A stretch of DNA of 64,000 bases from Paenarthrobacter aurescens (GCF_025421775.1 NZ_JAOEFX010000004.1:248001-312000); one strand, 5' to 3'. Shown: positions 44,750 to 54,822, counted from the first letter of the stretch. Numbers and translations: made by a program. The notes: generated by a model not told the origin, from the sequence alone.

Positions 44750-46273
44750 TTATTCGGCCGAATAGCCGACGGCGAGGTCGATCAGGAGGCGTGCGCCGAA
44801 GCCGGTGGCTCCCTTGCTTCGCCACGCATCGTCCTTGTCCGACTGCATGGTGCCCGCGATGTCGATGTGCGCCCACGGGGTTTCGCCCACAAACTCGGCC
44901 AGGAACAGGGCGGCCGTGGTGGAGCCTGCATACGGGCCACCGAGATTGGAAATATCCGCGATGTCAGAATCCAGCTGGGGACGGTAGGCCCGTTCCAACG
45001 GAAGCTGCCACAGCTGCTCGTCCGCACGGCCGCCCGACTCGAGGACGAGGTCAACCAACCGCTGATCGTTTCCGAATACCGGAGCAGTGAGCTGCCCCAG
45101 CGACATCAGGGCGGCGCCCGTGAGCGTGGCGATATCAACGATGCCGTCCACGCCATCCTCGACCGCAAGCGTCAGGGCATCGCACATCACCAGGCGGCCT
45201 TCGGCGTCGGTGTTCTTCACCTCGATGGTGAGTCCGCTGCGGGTGGTGAGGACGTCCCCCAACTTGTAAGCCGAGCCGGAAGGCATGTTGTCCGTGCACA
45301 TCAGGAATCCCGTGACGGAGGCTTTGCAGCCGAGGTCGCGCAGGGCGGTGAAGACGGCCAGGACCGCTGCCGCTCCGCCCATGTCCATCTTCATCAACAG
45401 GTGCATGGGGTCGCTGGGTTTGAGGCTGACACCGCCGGAGTCGTACATGATGCCCTTGCCCACCAGGCCGAGGTGGCCCGTGGGAGATCCCCCGGGTTGG
45501 TACGTCAACTTGATCATCCGTGGCTCCTGGGCGCTGCCGGCGTTGACGCCAAGGAGCCCGCCGCAGCGGAGGTCGATGAGCTGTTCCTTGCCGAACTCCT
45601 CAACCCCAAAACCGAACCGGTCCCCCAGCTCTTTCGCCGCCGAAGCCAAGCCGGCCGCGGTCAAATGGCTCGGCGGCGCATTGCACAGGTCCCGGGCAAT
45701 AGTGGTGGCGCGCACCTTCACCCGTCCCGTCGCCACGCCTCGTTCAGCGGCCGCAGTGTCTACCCCCGGAGCCAGGAACTGCACTTCGGCAAGTGGGCTT
45801 CCCTTTGCTTTGCTCTTGAGCGTGTCGTAGTTGTAGCGGGCCAACAGCACGCCCTCGGCGAGCACCTGGCCCAATCGCTCGGCATCCATCCCCGCCGTGT
45901 CGGAGAGCTCGAAGCCGATCCGCGAGTGCCTCTGGGTTGCCCGGACCAAGGTGGCCGCCGCCTTACGCCATCCATCGGAATCCAAGGAGCCCGGTTTCCC
46001 ACCGCCGACAGCCACCACCAGCGTGCCCGAAGCATTTGCCAGCTGCAGGCTAGTCCCGGGCTTGGCGTCAAAGCCAGCGCTCTCCAGGGTTTCGCGGTGC
46101 AGGCCAACGGACGCCGGAACGTCACCCTCCGAGGGGACCAGCACGCCGATCGCATCGAGTTTGCCGAAGCCGTCCACGAAGTGCAACTCCGGCTCTGTTC
46201 CGTCGAGGGAAGGGTCGAGGGAAGGAACGGGTGAGAAGTCTTCCGCGATCAATTTGTAGGGTTCGTGATTCAC
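44750..46273 (-). CDS. pepA: Leucyl aminopeptidase, M17 family
   Basis: 507 residues from the GTG at 46273, which overlaps the efflux-pump stop (GTGA). Metal and catalytic motifs are intact: VGKGIMYDSGGVSLKP, MKMDMGGAAAV and the signature NTDAEGRLVM. Removes N-terminal amino acids from peptides as a Zn/Mn hexamer in the cytosol. Coupling to a DHA2 efflux pump is unusual and may mean that the pump exports the amino acids or peptides produced. Confidence 0.92.
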   Translation of the reverse strand: MNHEPYKLIAEDFSPVPSLDPSLDGTEPELHFVDGFGKLDAIGVLVPSEGDVPASVGLHRETLESAGFDAKPGTSLQLANASGTLVVAVGGGKPGSLDSDGWRKAAATLVRATQRHSRIGFELSDTAGMDAERLGQVLAEGVLLARYNYDTLKSKAKGSPLAEVQFLAPGVDTAAAERGVATGRVKVRATTIARDLCNAPPSHLTAAGLASAAKELGDRFGFGVEEFGKEQLIDLRCGGLLGVNAGSAQEPRMIKLTYQPGGSPTGHLGLVGKGIMYDSGGVSLKPSDPMHLLMKMDMGGAAAVLAVFTALRDLGCKASVTGFLMCTDNMPSGSAYKLGDVLTTRSGLTIEVKNTDAEGRLVMCDALTLAVEDGVDGIVDIATLTGAALMSLGQLTAPVFGNDQRLVDLVLESGGRADEQLWQLPLERAYRPQLDSDIADISNLGGPYAGSTTAALFLAEFVGETPWAHIDIAGTMQSDKDDAWRSKGATGFGARLLIDLAVGYSAE

Positions 46274-47988
46274 CGTTTCGCCTGTTCTTTGGGAGTGGGA
46301 TGCGCTGTAACGGCCTGGTCGGCCGGAAGGCTTGGCTCGGGGATCGCATCGGGATCGTCGGGTTCGAGCTGTTCGGGCAGGTCGCCCTTCATACGGCCGG
46401 GCATGCGGCCCGCTGGAACAATCGCCAGCAGGGCAAGGCCGGACAACCCCAGAAGGGAGATTTGCAGGGCCCGGAGTCGTGCCTCGGCGTTGACTTCCGT
46501 CGCGGCGGCCAGCTCCGAAGGGCTGCTCACCCTGTCCCCGATGGCCGCCTCCACTTGCGCGTTGGTCATGAAGTCGGCGTCGTTGATGTTGACCTTCTGG
46601 ATTAGCTCGGGAGAGACCTCCGGGTGCGCGGCGGCGCCGCTGGCGATCAGCGAGGAAAGCATTCCGACGGCGAACGCACTCGCCACTGCGATGCCAACGC
46701 TGCCCGAAAGGTTGTGCACCAGGCCGCGCCACGCACCGACGTCGCCTGCCAACTCACGGGGCACAGCGCTGAGGAGGGTGTTGAACACCAAAGCGACGAT
46801 CGCGCCCTGACCGAGTCCCAGCAGGATCAGGCCCAGCACCACAAAGAGCTGTCCCCAGTCGTTCCGGATGGTGAAAGCGAGCAGGACCAGCGCGCCGGCC
46901 ACCACCACGAAGCCGGCTTGCGCGATGGTCCTTGGCGGGAACTTTTCATACAGGAATGCCACGAAGGTGCTCGCGAGGAAGATGGACAAGGTGTAGGGAA
47001 TGATCGAGAACGACGTCTCAATGCCGGAGCGGCCCTGCACGATCTGCATGTACAGGGGGATCAGGAAGTTGGCGGCCGTTCCCACGAACAGCATGGTGGC
47101 CATGCAGGCCGTGACCGCGAGCTCGGAGCTGGAGGCCAGCACCCTCAGGTCAAAGATGCGAGGCAGTTTGGCATCCTGGCGCTTCCGCACCCACATGAAG
47201 AACACCTGTCCCGCGATGGCCCCCAGGAGGATCAGGAGTGGTGCCGGCGACAGACCCAAAATGTCGAAGGGTGCCTGCGGGGTAGCAAACCACGTGCCCC
47301 AAGCGGAGAGGCCGCTGAAGCCGAAGCTCAACAAGATGATGGCCACGGCGGCAATGATGGAGCCGGTCCAATCGATCTTCAGCTGGGTTTGCGCCGGGAC
47401 GGACTTGAGCTTGAAGCTCAGCAGCAGGTTGATGGCTCCGAGGACCACCATCAGGCCGAACGAATACCGCCATCCGATGGTGGTGGCGAACCAGCCGGCA
47501 ATCAGCAGTGCCAGCACGCCAGCCGCGGGGATGGCCGCAGCCAGGAGCCCGATGGCCTTTGCTTGCTGCTGGTCCTTGTAGTTGGTGGCGATGAAAACCG
47601 TGAGGGCGGGGGCGATCAGCGCAATGACGGCGCCCGAGGAGGCCTGGGCTATGAAGAGCATCGTGGGACTTAGGCTGAGCGCCACACCCGCCATGGCGGC
47701 GGCATGGATGGCGACGGCGATTTGGAACACCTTGCGCGTTCCGAAACGGGCGCCGAGCTTCGCTCCCAAAAGGATAAAGGCCGCCATCGAGAACGTGCCG
47801 GCAGTGATGGCCGTGCCCACGGAGGTTGCTGCCGTGTCCAGGTCCGTGGTGATGCCCTGCATTGAGACGGTCAATGCGTTCACGGCGAACGATGCCTGGA
47901 TCTGGGTGAGGACCACCACGATCAAAGGCAGCCAGGAGGCCGCTTTGACGGTAGGTGGTGTCGCTTGGGTGGTGTGGTCACTGGCCAT
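46270..47988 (-). CDS. MFS multidrug efflux transporter, DHA2 (14-helix) type
   Basis: 572 residues from the ATG at 47988 (AGGAG upstream). About 14 transmembrane helices; motif A GAKLGARFGTRKVF after helix 2 and motif C AIPAAGVLALLIAG in helix 5 identify a drug:H+ antiporter. A long C-terminal acidic tail. Translationally coupled to the aminopeptidase. Substrate unknown. Confidence 0.86.
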   Translation of the reverse strand: MASDHTTQATPPTVKAASWLPLIVVVLTQIQASFAVNALTVSMQGITTDLDTAATSVGTAITAGTFSMAAFILLGAKLGARFGTRKVFQIAVAIHAAAMAGVALSLSPTMLFIAQASSGAVIALIAPALTVFIATNYKDQQQAKAIGLLAAAIPAAGVLALLIAGWFATTIGWRYSFGLMVVLGAINLLLSFKLKSVPAQTQLKIDWTGSIIAAVAIILLSFGFSGLSAWGTWFATPQAPFDILGLSPAPLLILLGAIAGQVFFMWVRKRQDAKLPRIFDLRVLASSSELAVTACMATMLFVGTAANFLIPLYMQIVQGRSGIETSFSIIPYTLSIFLASTFVAFLYEKFPPRTIAQAGFVVVAGALVLLAFTIRNDWGQLFVVLGLILLGLGQGAIVALVFNTLLSAVPRELAGDVGAWRGLVHNLSGSVGIAVASAFAVGMLSSLIASGAAAHPEVSPELIQKVNINDADFMTNAQVEAAIGDRVSSPSELAAATEVNAEARLRALQISLLGLSGLALLAIVPAGRMPGRMKGDLPEQLEPDDPDAIPEPSLPADQAVTAHPTPKEQAKR

Positions 47989-48033
47989 GTCTGCTCCTGG
48001 TTGCTCTGGTGGTTGCATGGGTTTTCTTGGTTG

Positions 48034-49839
48034 CTAGGCCTGAAGTGGCCAGAACACGGGAACCAGCAGGATGGCCACGGCCGCGTACAGTGCCATGATG
48101 GCCAGGCCAAACTTCCAGTAGTCGCCAAACCTGTAGCCGGCCGGTTGCATGATCATCATGTTGGCCGGCGTCGCCACCGGTGTCAGCAGGGCCGCGGATG
48201 AGGCCACCGAGACGCACATCAGCACCGCGTACGGGTTGATGGCTGACTCCTGGGCCACCGAAAGGGCGATCGGGATGATAATCAAGGCGGTGGCGGTGTT
48301 GCTGATGAGCTGACCCAACACGGCGGTGACCACGAAGAGCCCAACAAGGAGCAGCAAGTGCCCGCCGTTCCCTACTACAGACACCATGCCCTCAGCGAGG
48401 ATCTCAGCCGTCCCCGTCGACGTGATGGCCGTGGACAGCGGAATCATGCCGGCCACCAGGATGAGGGTGGTCCATGCCAAGGACTGGTGTGCCTGTTTTA
48501 CCGTGACAACCCGCAGCACCACCATGGCCAGCGCGGCCAACAGTGCGGCAATGGGGGCTGGCACAATGTTGGTAGCCAGCAGGACCACCATCACCCCGAG
48601 GACTATGAGGGCCGGCGTCGCTCGCGGTCCCAACGGGACTGTCTGGCGGCGGATGGTGTCCGGCGAGTCCACCAGCAGCACATTGTGGTCCAGGGTGTGC
48701 TGGTCCAGCGCGGACCAAGTCCCCTGCAGCAGGAGCCTGTCACCGGCGGTAACACGTGAGCGTCCGGAGGATTCGGGTTCGCCCGGATGCTGATGAGCCA
48801 GCACCACCAAGGCACCACTGTCCGTCACCATGCCGGGGTAAGCCTCGGTGCCGACGAGGTTGGAACGCGGTGCGACCACCACCTCGGCCACGCCGTAACT
48901 GCTGCTGATGAGTCCGCAGGTCGCGTCGTCGTCCTGCATGAGGCCGTGCTTGGCCGCGAAGGCGTCAATGATTGGTTGACCGCCACGCACCACAATCTCA
49001 TCGCCCGGCTCGAATGTCCCGTTCGTGGACTGTTTGCCGTCCGGTCCTTGCACGCTGATGAGGTGCAGGTGGCCGGCGCCGTCATCATCTTCCTGGATGC
49101 AGGCAACCTGCTGGCCCACCAGCACTGAACCGGACGGAATGGTGAGCCTGCTCAGTCCGTCCTCACCCAGGTAGTGGGTCATGAGGGTCTTGCCGTGGGA
49201 ACCCAGGTCCTTGGGAAGGGCATCGGGGGTGCGGCTGGGCAGCAGGGAAGGGCCAAGCCAGAGAGTCAGTCCAATGGTGCCGAGGAGCAGTGGCAGTCCA
49301 ACCAGCCCGAACTCGAAGAACCCGATCCCCTTCCCCGTAGTGTCCAGGGCCGCGTTGAGGATCAGGATGTTCACCGGTGAGCCGGTAAGTATCAGCAGGG
49401 AGCCGGCGTGGGCCGCGAAAGCCATGGGCATGAGGAGCTCCGAAGGCCTGCGACCCAGCCGGACTGCGAGCACAACAACCATGGGCAGCAAGGCCGCAAC
49501 AGCTCCATTGACGCTGATGAGAGCCGTCAAAAGCGCCGTCAGGACCATCATCAACACCATGAGCCGGGTCCGGCTGGTCCCCGAAAACCTGATGAGCAGG
49601 CTCCCGAGCCACGTGGTGACTCCTGCGGCGTCGATAGCCTCCGCCACGACGAACAACGCGGCGATCAACACCACCGTCCCGCTCCCGAAGCCGGCGAACG
49701 TGTCCTCAAGGCCAACGATGCCGGTGCCGTACAAGGCCAACGCTGCTCCCAGCGCCACGACCTCCACCGGCAAGCGGTTCCAGACGAACGCGGCGATCAC
49801 CACGACGAGCACCAGCAACGTGACGACGACGTCTGTCAT
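48034..49839 (-). CDS. SLC13-type anion permease with internal TrkA-C (RCK_C) domains
   Basis: 601 residues from the ATG at 49839 with AAGG upstream. Ten or more transmembrane helices in two halves separated by a soluble region (about 200-400) containing two TrkA-C-like modules (PSGSVLVGQQV ... PGDEIVVRGG; APRSNLVGTEAYPG ... TAGDRLLLQG). Conserved LTGSPVNILI and TPVATPANMMIM in each half match the SLC13/DASS family (dicarboxylate or sulfate transport). First gene of a four-gene operon, 45 bp before the efflux pump; a TCACCC-N5-GGGTGA dyad lies 73 bp upstream. Confidence 0.86.
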   Translation of the reverse strand: MTDVVVTLLVLVVVIAAFVWNRLPVEVVALGAALALYGTGIVGLEDTFAGFGSGTVVLIAALFVVAEAIDAAGVTTWLGSLLIRFSGTSRTRLMVLMMVLTALLTALISVNGAVAALLPMVVVLAVRLGRRPSELLMPMAFAAHAGSLLILTGSPVNILILNAALDTTGKGIGFFEFGLVGLPLLLGTIGLTLWLGPSLLPSRTPDALPKDLGSHGKTLMTHYLGEDGLSRLTIPSGSVLVGQQVACIQEDDDGAGHLHLISVQGPDGKQSTNGTFEPGDEIVVRGGQPIIDAFAAKHGLMQDDDATCGLISSSYGVAEVVVAPRSNLVGTEAYPGMVTDSGALVVLAHQHPGEPESSGRSRVTAGDRLLLQGTWSALDQHTLDHNVLLVDSPDTIRRQTVPLGPRATPALIVLGVMVVLLATNIVPAPIAALLAALAMVVLRVVTVKQAHQSLAWTTLILVAGMIPLSTAITSTGTAEILAEGMVSVVGNGGHLLLLVGLFVVTAVLGQLISNTATALIIIPIALSVAQESAINPYAVLMCVSVASSAALLTPVATPANMMIMQPAGYRFGDYWKFGLAIMALYAAVAILLVPVFWPLQA

Positions 49840-49911
49840 GGGTGCCTTCGGCAAATCCCCGGGTCTTCTGCCAGCATGCTTTCAGACTAGATCCGGGTTA
49901 ATGCCGCAGGG

Positions 49912-49928
49912 TCACCCCATTTGGGTGA
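49912..49928. promoter_or_regulatory. Dyad TCACCC-N5-GGGTGA (site 1)
   Basis: Perfect arms; located between the SLC13 start (49839) and the end of the LuxR gene (49956). The same dyad with the same spacing occurs at 56454-56470 and, with one mismatch, at 52624-52640. Confidence 0.6.
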
Positions 49929-49955
49929 CTGATGGGCGTCTTCCGAGGTCATGGC

Positions 49956-52616
49956 CTAAGGTAAGTGGCCGAATTTGTAGGCGGCGGCCACGGCGTCATG
50001 GCGCGAGCCCGCCCCGAGCTTCGAATAAATGATGCGTATGTGCGTCTTCACGGTATTCACTGACAGGTGAAGTTCCGTGGCCATCTGTTCCTGGGATAAA
50101 TGCGAGGGAAGCAGCACAAGGACCTCACGTTCCCGAGGAGTCAGCGATGGCGCTCGCCGGGCATCAGAGGGAGGCCGCATAGCGAGCAGCTGCTGGGCAA
50201 TGTCCTCTTGTGGTCCGTGGGCACCCGCCCGTTCCACCAGCAGGTCGATGACCTCCTGCGGTGCGATGGCCAAGGGGCGGAGCACCGCAAGTTCGTCGGC
50301 CTTTCGCAATGCTTCCTCAAGGAGCTTGGCAGCCAGGGTCCGGCGGCCCGTGCGGATGGCCATGGAGCACTCCAAAACGGCTACATGGAGCCAGGTCCAT
50401 TCCAGCACTGGTCTGACTGCGCCCGTGTGCAACGGCCGGAGCCGGTCATTTGCCGCATCGAACCGGCTGATTCCAGCGGGTCCTTGAGCCCGCAGCAGGC
50501 AGAGTTCACCCGTTCCGGGGATCCGTTCCTCCGCCCATTCCACAACCTCGCGGGCACGCTCGGCATGCCCCAGTGCCAAGGCGGCCGTGTGTTCAATGAC
50601 AGCGATGCATGCAGCCAACGGCTGGGCGAAGAGGTGGTCCGGGCCGACGCGCAGCCTGGCTTGCCGCATGCCATCAAGGGCGTGACGCCTGTCCCCGGAA
50701 TCCAAGTGGGCGCACGCGTTGATCATGTCCAGGGTGGCGCGCACGGCAGCTCCCACACCCTTGGAAGAGGACCCCAGTTGCCCGAGCTCCGACGCGCCCG
50801 CAGCGGCGAATTTCAAGGCAGTAGCCGGTTCGGCGCCGAGGATCGCGGCAGACGCGTGCATCAGTGCACCAACCGACCTGCCTGCCCCGGCCGTCCATAC
50901 GCTGGCCGGCAATTTCTCCTCTGCCTGCCGAAGGTACTCGGTGGCGCGGCGCAGGTTGCCTTGCACCGAGGCCGTGGCCGCCAGTTTGAGGTAGACCTTT
51001 CCGGCCAGATACGAGTTGCCCGCCTCGGAGGCGTCGATCAGGGCAGCGAAAGCCTCATTCTCAGCAGTTCCATAGCGCCCTTCGACGATCGCGGCCGTGA
51101 CCGACACCATTCTCGCCTCGATCCGGATGTCGCTCTGCCCTGAAGAGGGGAGCTCGGCGTCGTTGATGGCCATGCGGGGGTCTTGTTCCTCCCATCCATC
51201 GCTGAACCAGGAAAGTCGTGCTTCCGCCAAGGCCCGCAGTTCACGGAGATCGGGAGGGGGATCGTCAGCCCAGATGCGGTTTGCGGTGGCCAGGTATCGG
51301 CTGGCGGTAGTGGGCTGACGGCTCTCCACATGGGTTAATGCGGCAACCACGCAGAGTTTGGGGCTCGCCGTCATGACTGACTCCGGCAGCAGTGCAATCG
51401 CCCGGCGCACCCGCGTCACCCCTCCGGATCCCAGGATCGCGGCTCCGTGCCGTTCCAGGATGGTGCCGATCAGCCCGTAGTCGGCTGAGTCGGTCGCGTG
51501 CCTCAGTGCGGCCTCGGGTTCTCCGGCAAGCTCATGCCATTGTGCGGCCAGCAGGTTGAGGCGAAGTAGTTCTTCGGGCTCTTTCCGGGCCAGCTCGGCC
51601 CGGAAATACGCTCGGATCAAGGGGCGGACCAGGAAGACTTTCCGCCCGTTACCGGCAGACTCCACCAGATCGCGATCATCGGCAAGCCTTGAAAGGATGT
51701 TTCCGGCATGCAGGTGGCCCGCGAGGGCGTTGGCTTGGGCGGCGATCACTATGCGACACACGCTGGTGCTGGAAAGCACGTGCCGCTCCTCGCTGGTCAA
51801 CGCGCGAACGATTTCGTGGTCCAAGTATTCGGAGAGCTGCCGGTTATTGGCAGCAAGGTCGCCCACAGACATCTCGGGGTCGGCCGTGTTCCGCAGGGAA
51901 CGCAGGGCGAGGACCACGCAGGCCGGCCAGCCCGCTGTCTGCCGGAACAGTTCGCCCAGCTGATGGATCCCCAGCAGCGTGATGGTCTTGGCTGCAAGGG
52001 TGTTGATCTCGTCCAAAGAGAAGGCGAGGTCACTCGACTGCAATTCAACGATGCGACCGCTGAGTCGCGCAGGTCCGGGATCAACCGCCGTGCTGTCCCG
52101 GGTCGCCAGCACTAGCTGGACGGGCAGTGCGGCTTGGTTCAGCAGTACTGGAATCCAACGGTTGCGCTGATCGTCAGAGAAGCCGTCGATGCCGTCAATG
52201 ACCAGTCGGATGGTGGTGCCGGCTGCGGTCAACGCAACCGCCAGGTGTTCCAGCACGTCCGGAGCGTTGTCCTCCGCCCCGGAGAACTGCCGCAGGGCTT
52301 CGTGCGGGATGGCGGCGCACTGCTGCAGTGCGTGCAGTATTGCGGGCCAGAGGGCGTCCTTGTTCTGTTGGTTGGGACTTAGCCACGCGACATTCTGCTC
52401 CTGGCCGTGAAGCCACTGGCTGAGAAGCACTGTTTTGCCGTATCCCGCAGGGGCGCAAAGAAAGATAACGTCTGCTGCGGCATCGAGTTTGGCCACAAGC
52501 CGGGGTCGAGCCAACAGGTCCAATGGCGGCCGGGGGACCGCGATTAGCTGGGGGCTCAAGAGGTCCGGGCGGGTACCACCTTGGTCGTCCACCCCTTCAG
52601 TGTAGGGGCGGGGCAA
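49956..52616 (-). CDS. Large MalT-like LuxR-family ATPase regulator (LAL/STAND)
   Basis: 886 residues if the TTG at 52616 is used (GGTGA 7 bp upstream); GTG at 52592 is the alternative. Walker A PAGYGKTVLLSQW near residue 55, Walker B-like LVIDGIDGF near 140, a winged-helix and a long tetratricopeptide-like helical array (about 350-800), then a C-terminal LuxR helix-turn-helix (LTPREREVLVLL ... LSVNTVKTHIRIIYSKLG). Such proteins bind inducer and ATP and activate nearby operons. Flanked by the SLC13 operon and DedA gene, with a dyad just upstream of its own start. Confidence 0.88.
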   Translation of the reverse strand: MPRPYTEGVDDQGGTRPDLLSPQLIAVPRPPLDLLARPRLVAKLDAAADVIFLCAPAGYGKTVLLSQWLHGQEQNVAWLSPNQQNKDALWPAILHALQQCAAIPHEALRQFSGAEDNAPDVLEHLAVALTAAGTTIRLVIDGIDGFSDDQRNRWIPVLLNQAALPVQLVLATRDSTAVDPGPARLSGRIVELQSSDLAFSLDEINTLAAKTITLLGIHQLGELFRQTAGWPACVVLALRSLRNTADPEMSVGDLAANNRQLSEYLDHEIVRALTSEERHVLSSTSVCRIVIAAQANALAGHLHAGNILSRLADDRDLVESAGNGRKVFLVRPLIRAYFRAELARKEPEELLRLNLLAAQWHELAGEPEAALRHATDSADYGLIGTILERHGAAILGSGGVTRVRRAIALLPESVMTASPKLCVVAALTHVESRQPTTASRYLATANRIWADDPPPDLRELRALAEARLSWFSDGWEEQDPRMAINDAELPSSGQSDIRIEARMVSVTAAIVEGRYGTAENEAFAALIDASEAGNSYLAGKVYLKLAATASVQGNLRRATEYLRQAEEKLPASVWTAGAGRSVGALMHASAAILGAEPATALKFAAAGASELGQLGSSSKGVGAAVRATLDMINACAHLDSGDRRHALDGMRQARLRVGPDHLFAQPLAACIAVIEHTAALALGHAERAREVVEWAEERIPGTGELCLLRAQGPAGISRFDAANDRLRPLHTGAVRPVLEWTWLHVAVLECSMAIRTGRRTLAAKLLEEALRKADELAVLRPLAIAPQEVIDLLVERAGAHGPQEDIAQQLLAMRPPSDARRAPSLTPREREVLVLLPSHLSQEQMATELHLSVNTVKTHIRIIYSKLGAGSRHDAVAAAYKFGHLP

Positions 52617-52623
52617 CGAGGAT

Positions 52624-52640
52624 TCACCCAGTCAGGGCGA
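52624..52640. promoter_or_regulatory. Dyad TCACCC-N5-GGGCGA (site 2, one mismatch)
   Basis: Lies 8 bp upstream of the TTG of the LuxR gene and 81 bp upstream of the divergent DedA gene. Same spacing as sites 1 and 3. Confidence 0.5.
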
Positions 52641-52720
52641 TCCGTGCGGCGGCCATAGGACGTAAGGATGAACATGGCGGCCGTGAGAGGCTTGGACGAG
52701 GCCCGGAGAGGGATTTCACC

Positions 52721-53317
52721 GTGCAAGTTTTCAAGGACATCATGAGCGCCGCGGATTCCGGGTGGGTTTATCCCCTCGGGGCGTTTTTTGTTGCGTTGTC
52801 TGCGATCTTCCCGCCGATTCCCACTACGTCCTTGTTCGTAGCACTGGGGGCGTTGTCAGCCACGGACGGCCTTCCGAACGGGCTCCTGTTGATGGCCGCA
52901 ATGCTGGCCGGTGCTGTGGCGGGGGATCTGGGTGCCTACGAGCTGGTCCGACGCCGCGACATGGCCAACTGGAAGATGCTCCGTGGGCCCCGCACGCAGA
53001 AGGCTTTACACGCCTCCAGGGAGCGCCTGGCCAAACACGCGGCCTCGTGGGTGCTGACGTCCAGGTTCGTCCCGCTCGGGCGGCTGACCATGAACGTTGC
53101 CAGTGCCATTACGCCGGTGCCGCGGGGCACGTTTGCCCTCTATTCGGTGGCGGCCGGTGTCCTGTGGTCCGGGTACTCGGTGGGCATTGGCGCCCTGTCC
53201 GGCCTCCTGCCCGGATTGTCCACGGAGTTCGCTGTGGTCATCGCCATCGCATTCTCGCTGCTGCTGGGCCGGGGTATCAGTGCCGGGGTGACCTGGTACC
53301 TGCAGTTGGAGGACTGA
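52721..53317 (+). CDS. DedA-family membrane protein
   Basis: 198 residues from the GTG at 52721 (GAGAGGGA 8 bp upstream). DedA/VTT features: FFVALSAIFPPIPTTSLFVA re-entrant segment, AGAVAGDLGAYELVRR, and the conserved SRFVPLGRLTMNVASAITPVPRG segment (shown in part as SRFVPLGRLTMNVAS). DedA proteins are implicated in undecaprenyl-phosphate or phospholipid flipping and proton-motive-force maintenance. Divergent from the LuxR regulator. Confidence 0.87.
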   Translation: MQVFKDIMSAADSGWVYPLGAFFVALSAIFPPIPTTSLFVALGALSATDGLPNGLLLMAAMLAGAVAGDLGAYELVRRRDMANWKMLRGPRTQKALHASRERLAKHAASWVLTSRFVPLGRLTMNVASAITPVPRGTFALYSVAAGVLWSGYSVGIGALSGLLPGLSTEFAVVIAIAFSLLLGRGISAGVTWYLQLED

Positions 53318-53349
53318 CACGGCTGGACTACTGATACAGCCCAGACGTG

Positions 53350-54816
53350 CTATTGAAGCGATGACGTCAGCCGGGCCAGATTGTCCAGGGCCATGTGGCC
53401 AACCGGGCGGCGAAGCCAATCCTCCAACAGCAGCTCCTTGCTGGCTGCACGGTACCGGTCCTCCACCGCCCGCATCTGGTCCACGATTGTTCGTCCGTGG
53501 ACCAGCACCGAGACTTCCATGTTGAGGCTGAACGAGCGGACGTCCATGTTGCTTGAGCCGATGACTGCCACGTCGTCGTCGATGGTGAAGTGCTTGGCGT
53601 GCAGGACCTGCGGGGCCCGGTACAGGTAGATCCGGACACCGGCGCGGAGCAAGACCTCGTAGTAGGAGCGCTGCGCGTGGTAGACCATGGCTTGGTCCCC
53701 AATCTCGGATACGAAGAGTTCAACGCTCAGGCCGCGGGAGGCTGCGGTGATGATCGCCAGCTGGATGGCCTCGTCAGGCACAAAGTAGGGGCTGGTGATG
53801 CTGACGCGATGTTCGGCCTTGTAGATGAGCGTGGTGTAGAGCTTGAGGTTGTTGTCATTGTCGAAGCTGGGGCCGCTGGGCAGGACCTGGGCATCGATGA
53901 GCTCAGGCTCCGATCCCAGCACCACGGGGGAAGTATCCAACGGCAGGAGGGTCTCGGACTCGCTGTACCAGTCGGTGACGAACACCGCGTTGAGCTCCCG
54001 CACTGCCGGACCTTCCAAACGCACCATCAGTTCGTGCCATTGGAGGCCACGCTGAATGTTGCGCTTCTTGTTGTAGGACGCGTCGATCAGGTTTTGCGAG
54101 CCGGTGTAGCCCACCCGCCCGTCCACTACCACCAACTTCCGGTGATTCCGCAGGTCCGGACGTTGCCACTGGCCCTTGAAGGGGCGCAAAGGCAGCATGG
54201 CGTGCCACTCGGCGCCCATGCCATCCAAAGCCCGCAGCATGTCGCGGTATTTGGGGTCGCCTACCGCCGCCAAGTGATCGAAGAGGACCCGGACTGCCAC
54301 GCCACGTTCGCAAGCCCTCGCCATCGCATCGAAGAAAGGGGCGGTCGTGGGGTCCATCGCGAGAATGTAGAACTCCACGTGAACGTACTCTGCGGCTTTG
54401 TCGATGTCCCCGATCATGCGGTCGAAGCTTCCGTTGTAGTCCTCCAGCAACTCGGCCCGGTTGCCGCCCACCATGGGAAGCGCACCGAGCCGGAGGTTGA
54501 GTTCGACGGCGGAACGCAGCCAGGCGGGCCAGTCCTCACTGTGGCTGACGGCCGAGAGGCCGGGGGTGCGTCCCAGCATGACTTCGTTGACGGCGCGCTG
54601 TTTTTCCCGCCTGGCCTTGGGAAGCTTGCCGCGGCCAACCAGCAGAAACGCCACCATGCCCAGATAGGGAATGAAAATGATCGCCAACACCCAGGCAATA
54701 GCGGACGACGGCCGTCGATTGGCCGAGACCATCACAGCGGCGATTGATCCGAGCACGATGTGGAGCGCCAACAAGATTAAGGCGACGGTATCGGCGTCGT
54801 GAAATAGCCCTTGCAT
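53350..54816 (-). CDS. cls: Cardiolipin synthase (phospholipase D family)
   Basis: 488 residues. Two N-terminal transmembrane helices (VALILLALHIVLGSIAAVMV; AIAWVLAIIFIPYLGMVAFL) then two HKD motifs: HRKLVVVDGRVGYTGSQN and HAKHFTIDDDVAVIGSSNMD. Condenses phosphatidylglycerol molecules into cardiolipin at the inner membrane. Starts 6 bp after the AI-2E-type permease and is last in a three-gene operon. Confidence 0.93.
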   Translation of the reverse strand: MQGLFHDADTVALILLALHIVLGSIAAVMVSANRRPSSAIAWVLAIIFIPYLGMVAFLLVGRGKLPKARREKQRAVNEVMLGRTPGLSAVSHSEDWPAWLRSAVELNLRLGALPMVGGNRAELLEDYNGSFDRMIGDIDKAAEYVHVEFYILAMDPTTAPFFDAMARACERGVAVRVLFDHLAAVGDPKYRDMLRALDGMGAEWHAMLPLRPFKGQWQRPDLRNHRKLVVVDGRVGYTGSQNLIDASYNKKRNIQRGLQWHELMVRLEGPAVRELNAVFVTDWYSESETLLPLDTSPVVLGSEPELIDAQVLPSGPSFDNDNNLKLYTTLIYKAEHRVSITSPYFVPDEAIQLAIITAASRGLSVELFVSEIGDQAMVYHAQRSYYEVLLRAGVRIYLYRAPQVLHAKHFTIDDDVAVIGSSNMDVRSFSLNMEVSVLVHGRTIVDQMRAVEDRYRAASKELLLEDWLRRPVGHMALDNLARLTSSLQ

Positions 54817-54822
54817 CCCGCG

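Noticed and set aside
44867..46234. 455-codon + strand frame opposite the aminopeptidase
   Set aside because: Antisense shadow; the minus strand has all M17 motifs.
50514..50530. A fourth TCACCC-N5 dyad inside the LuxR gene
   Set aside because: The second arm reads GGGGAT, a poor match, and it lies in coding sequence; likely chance.
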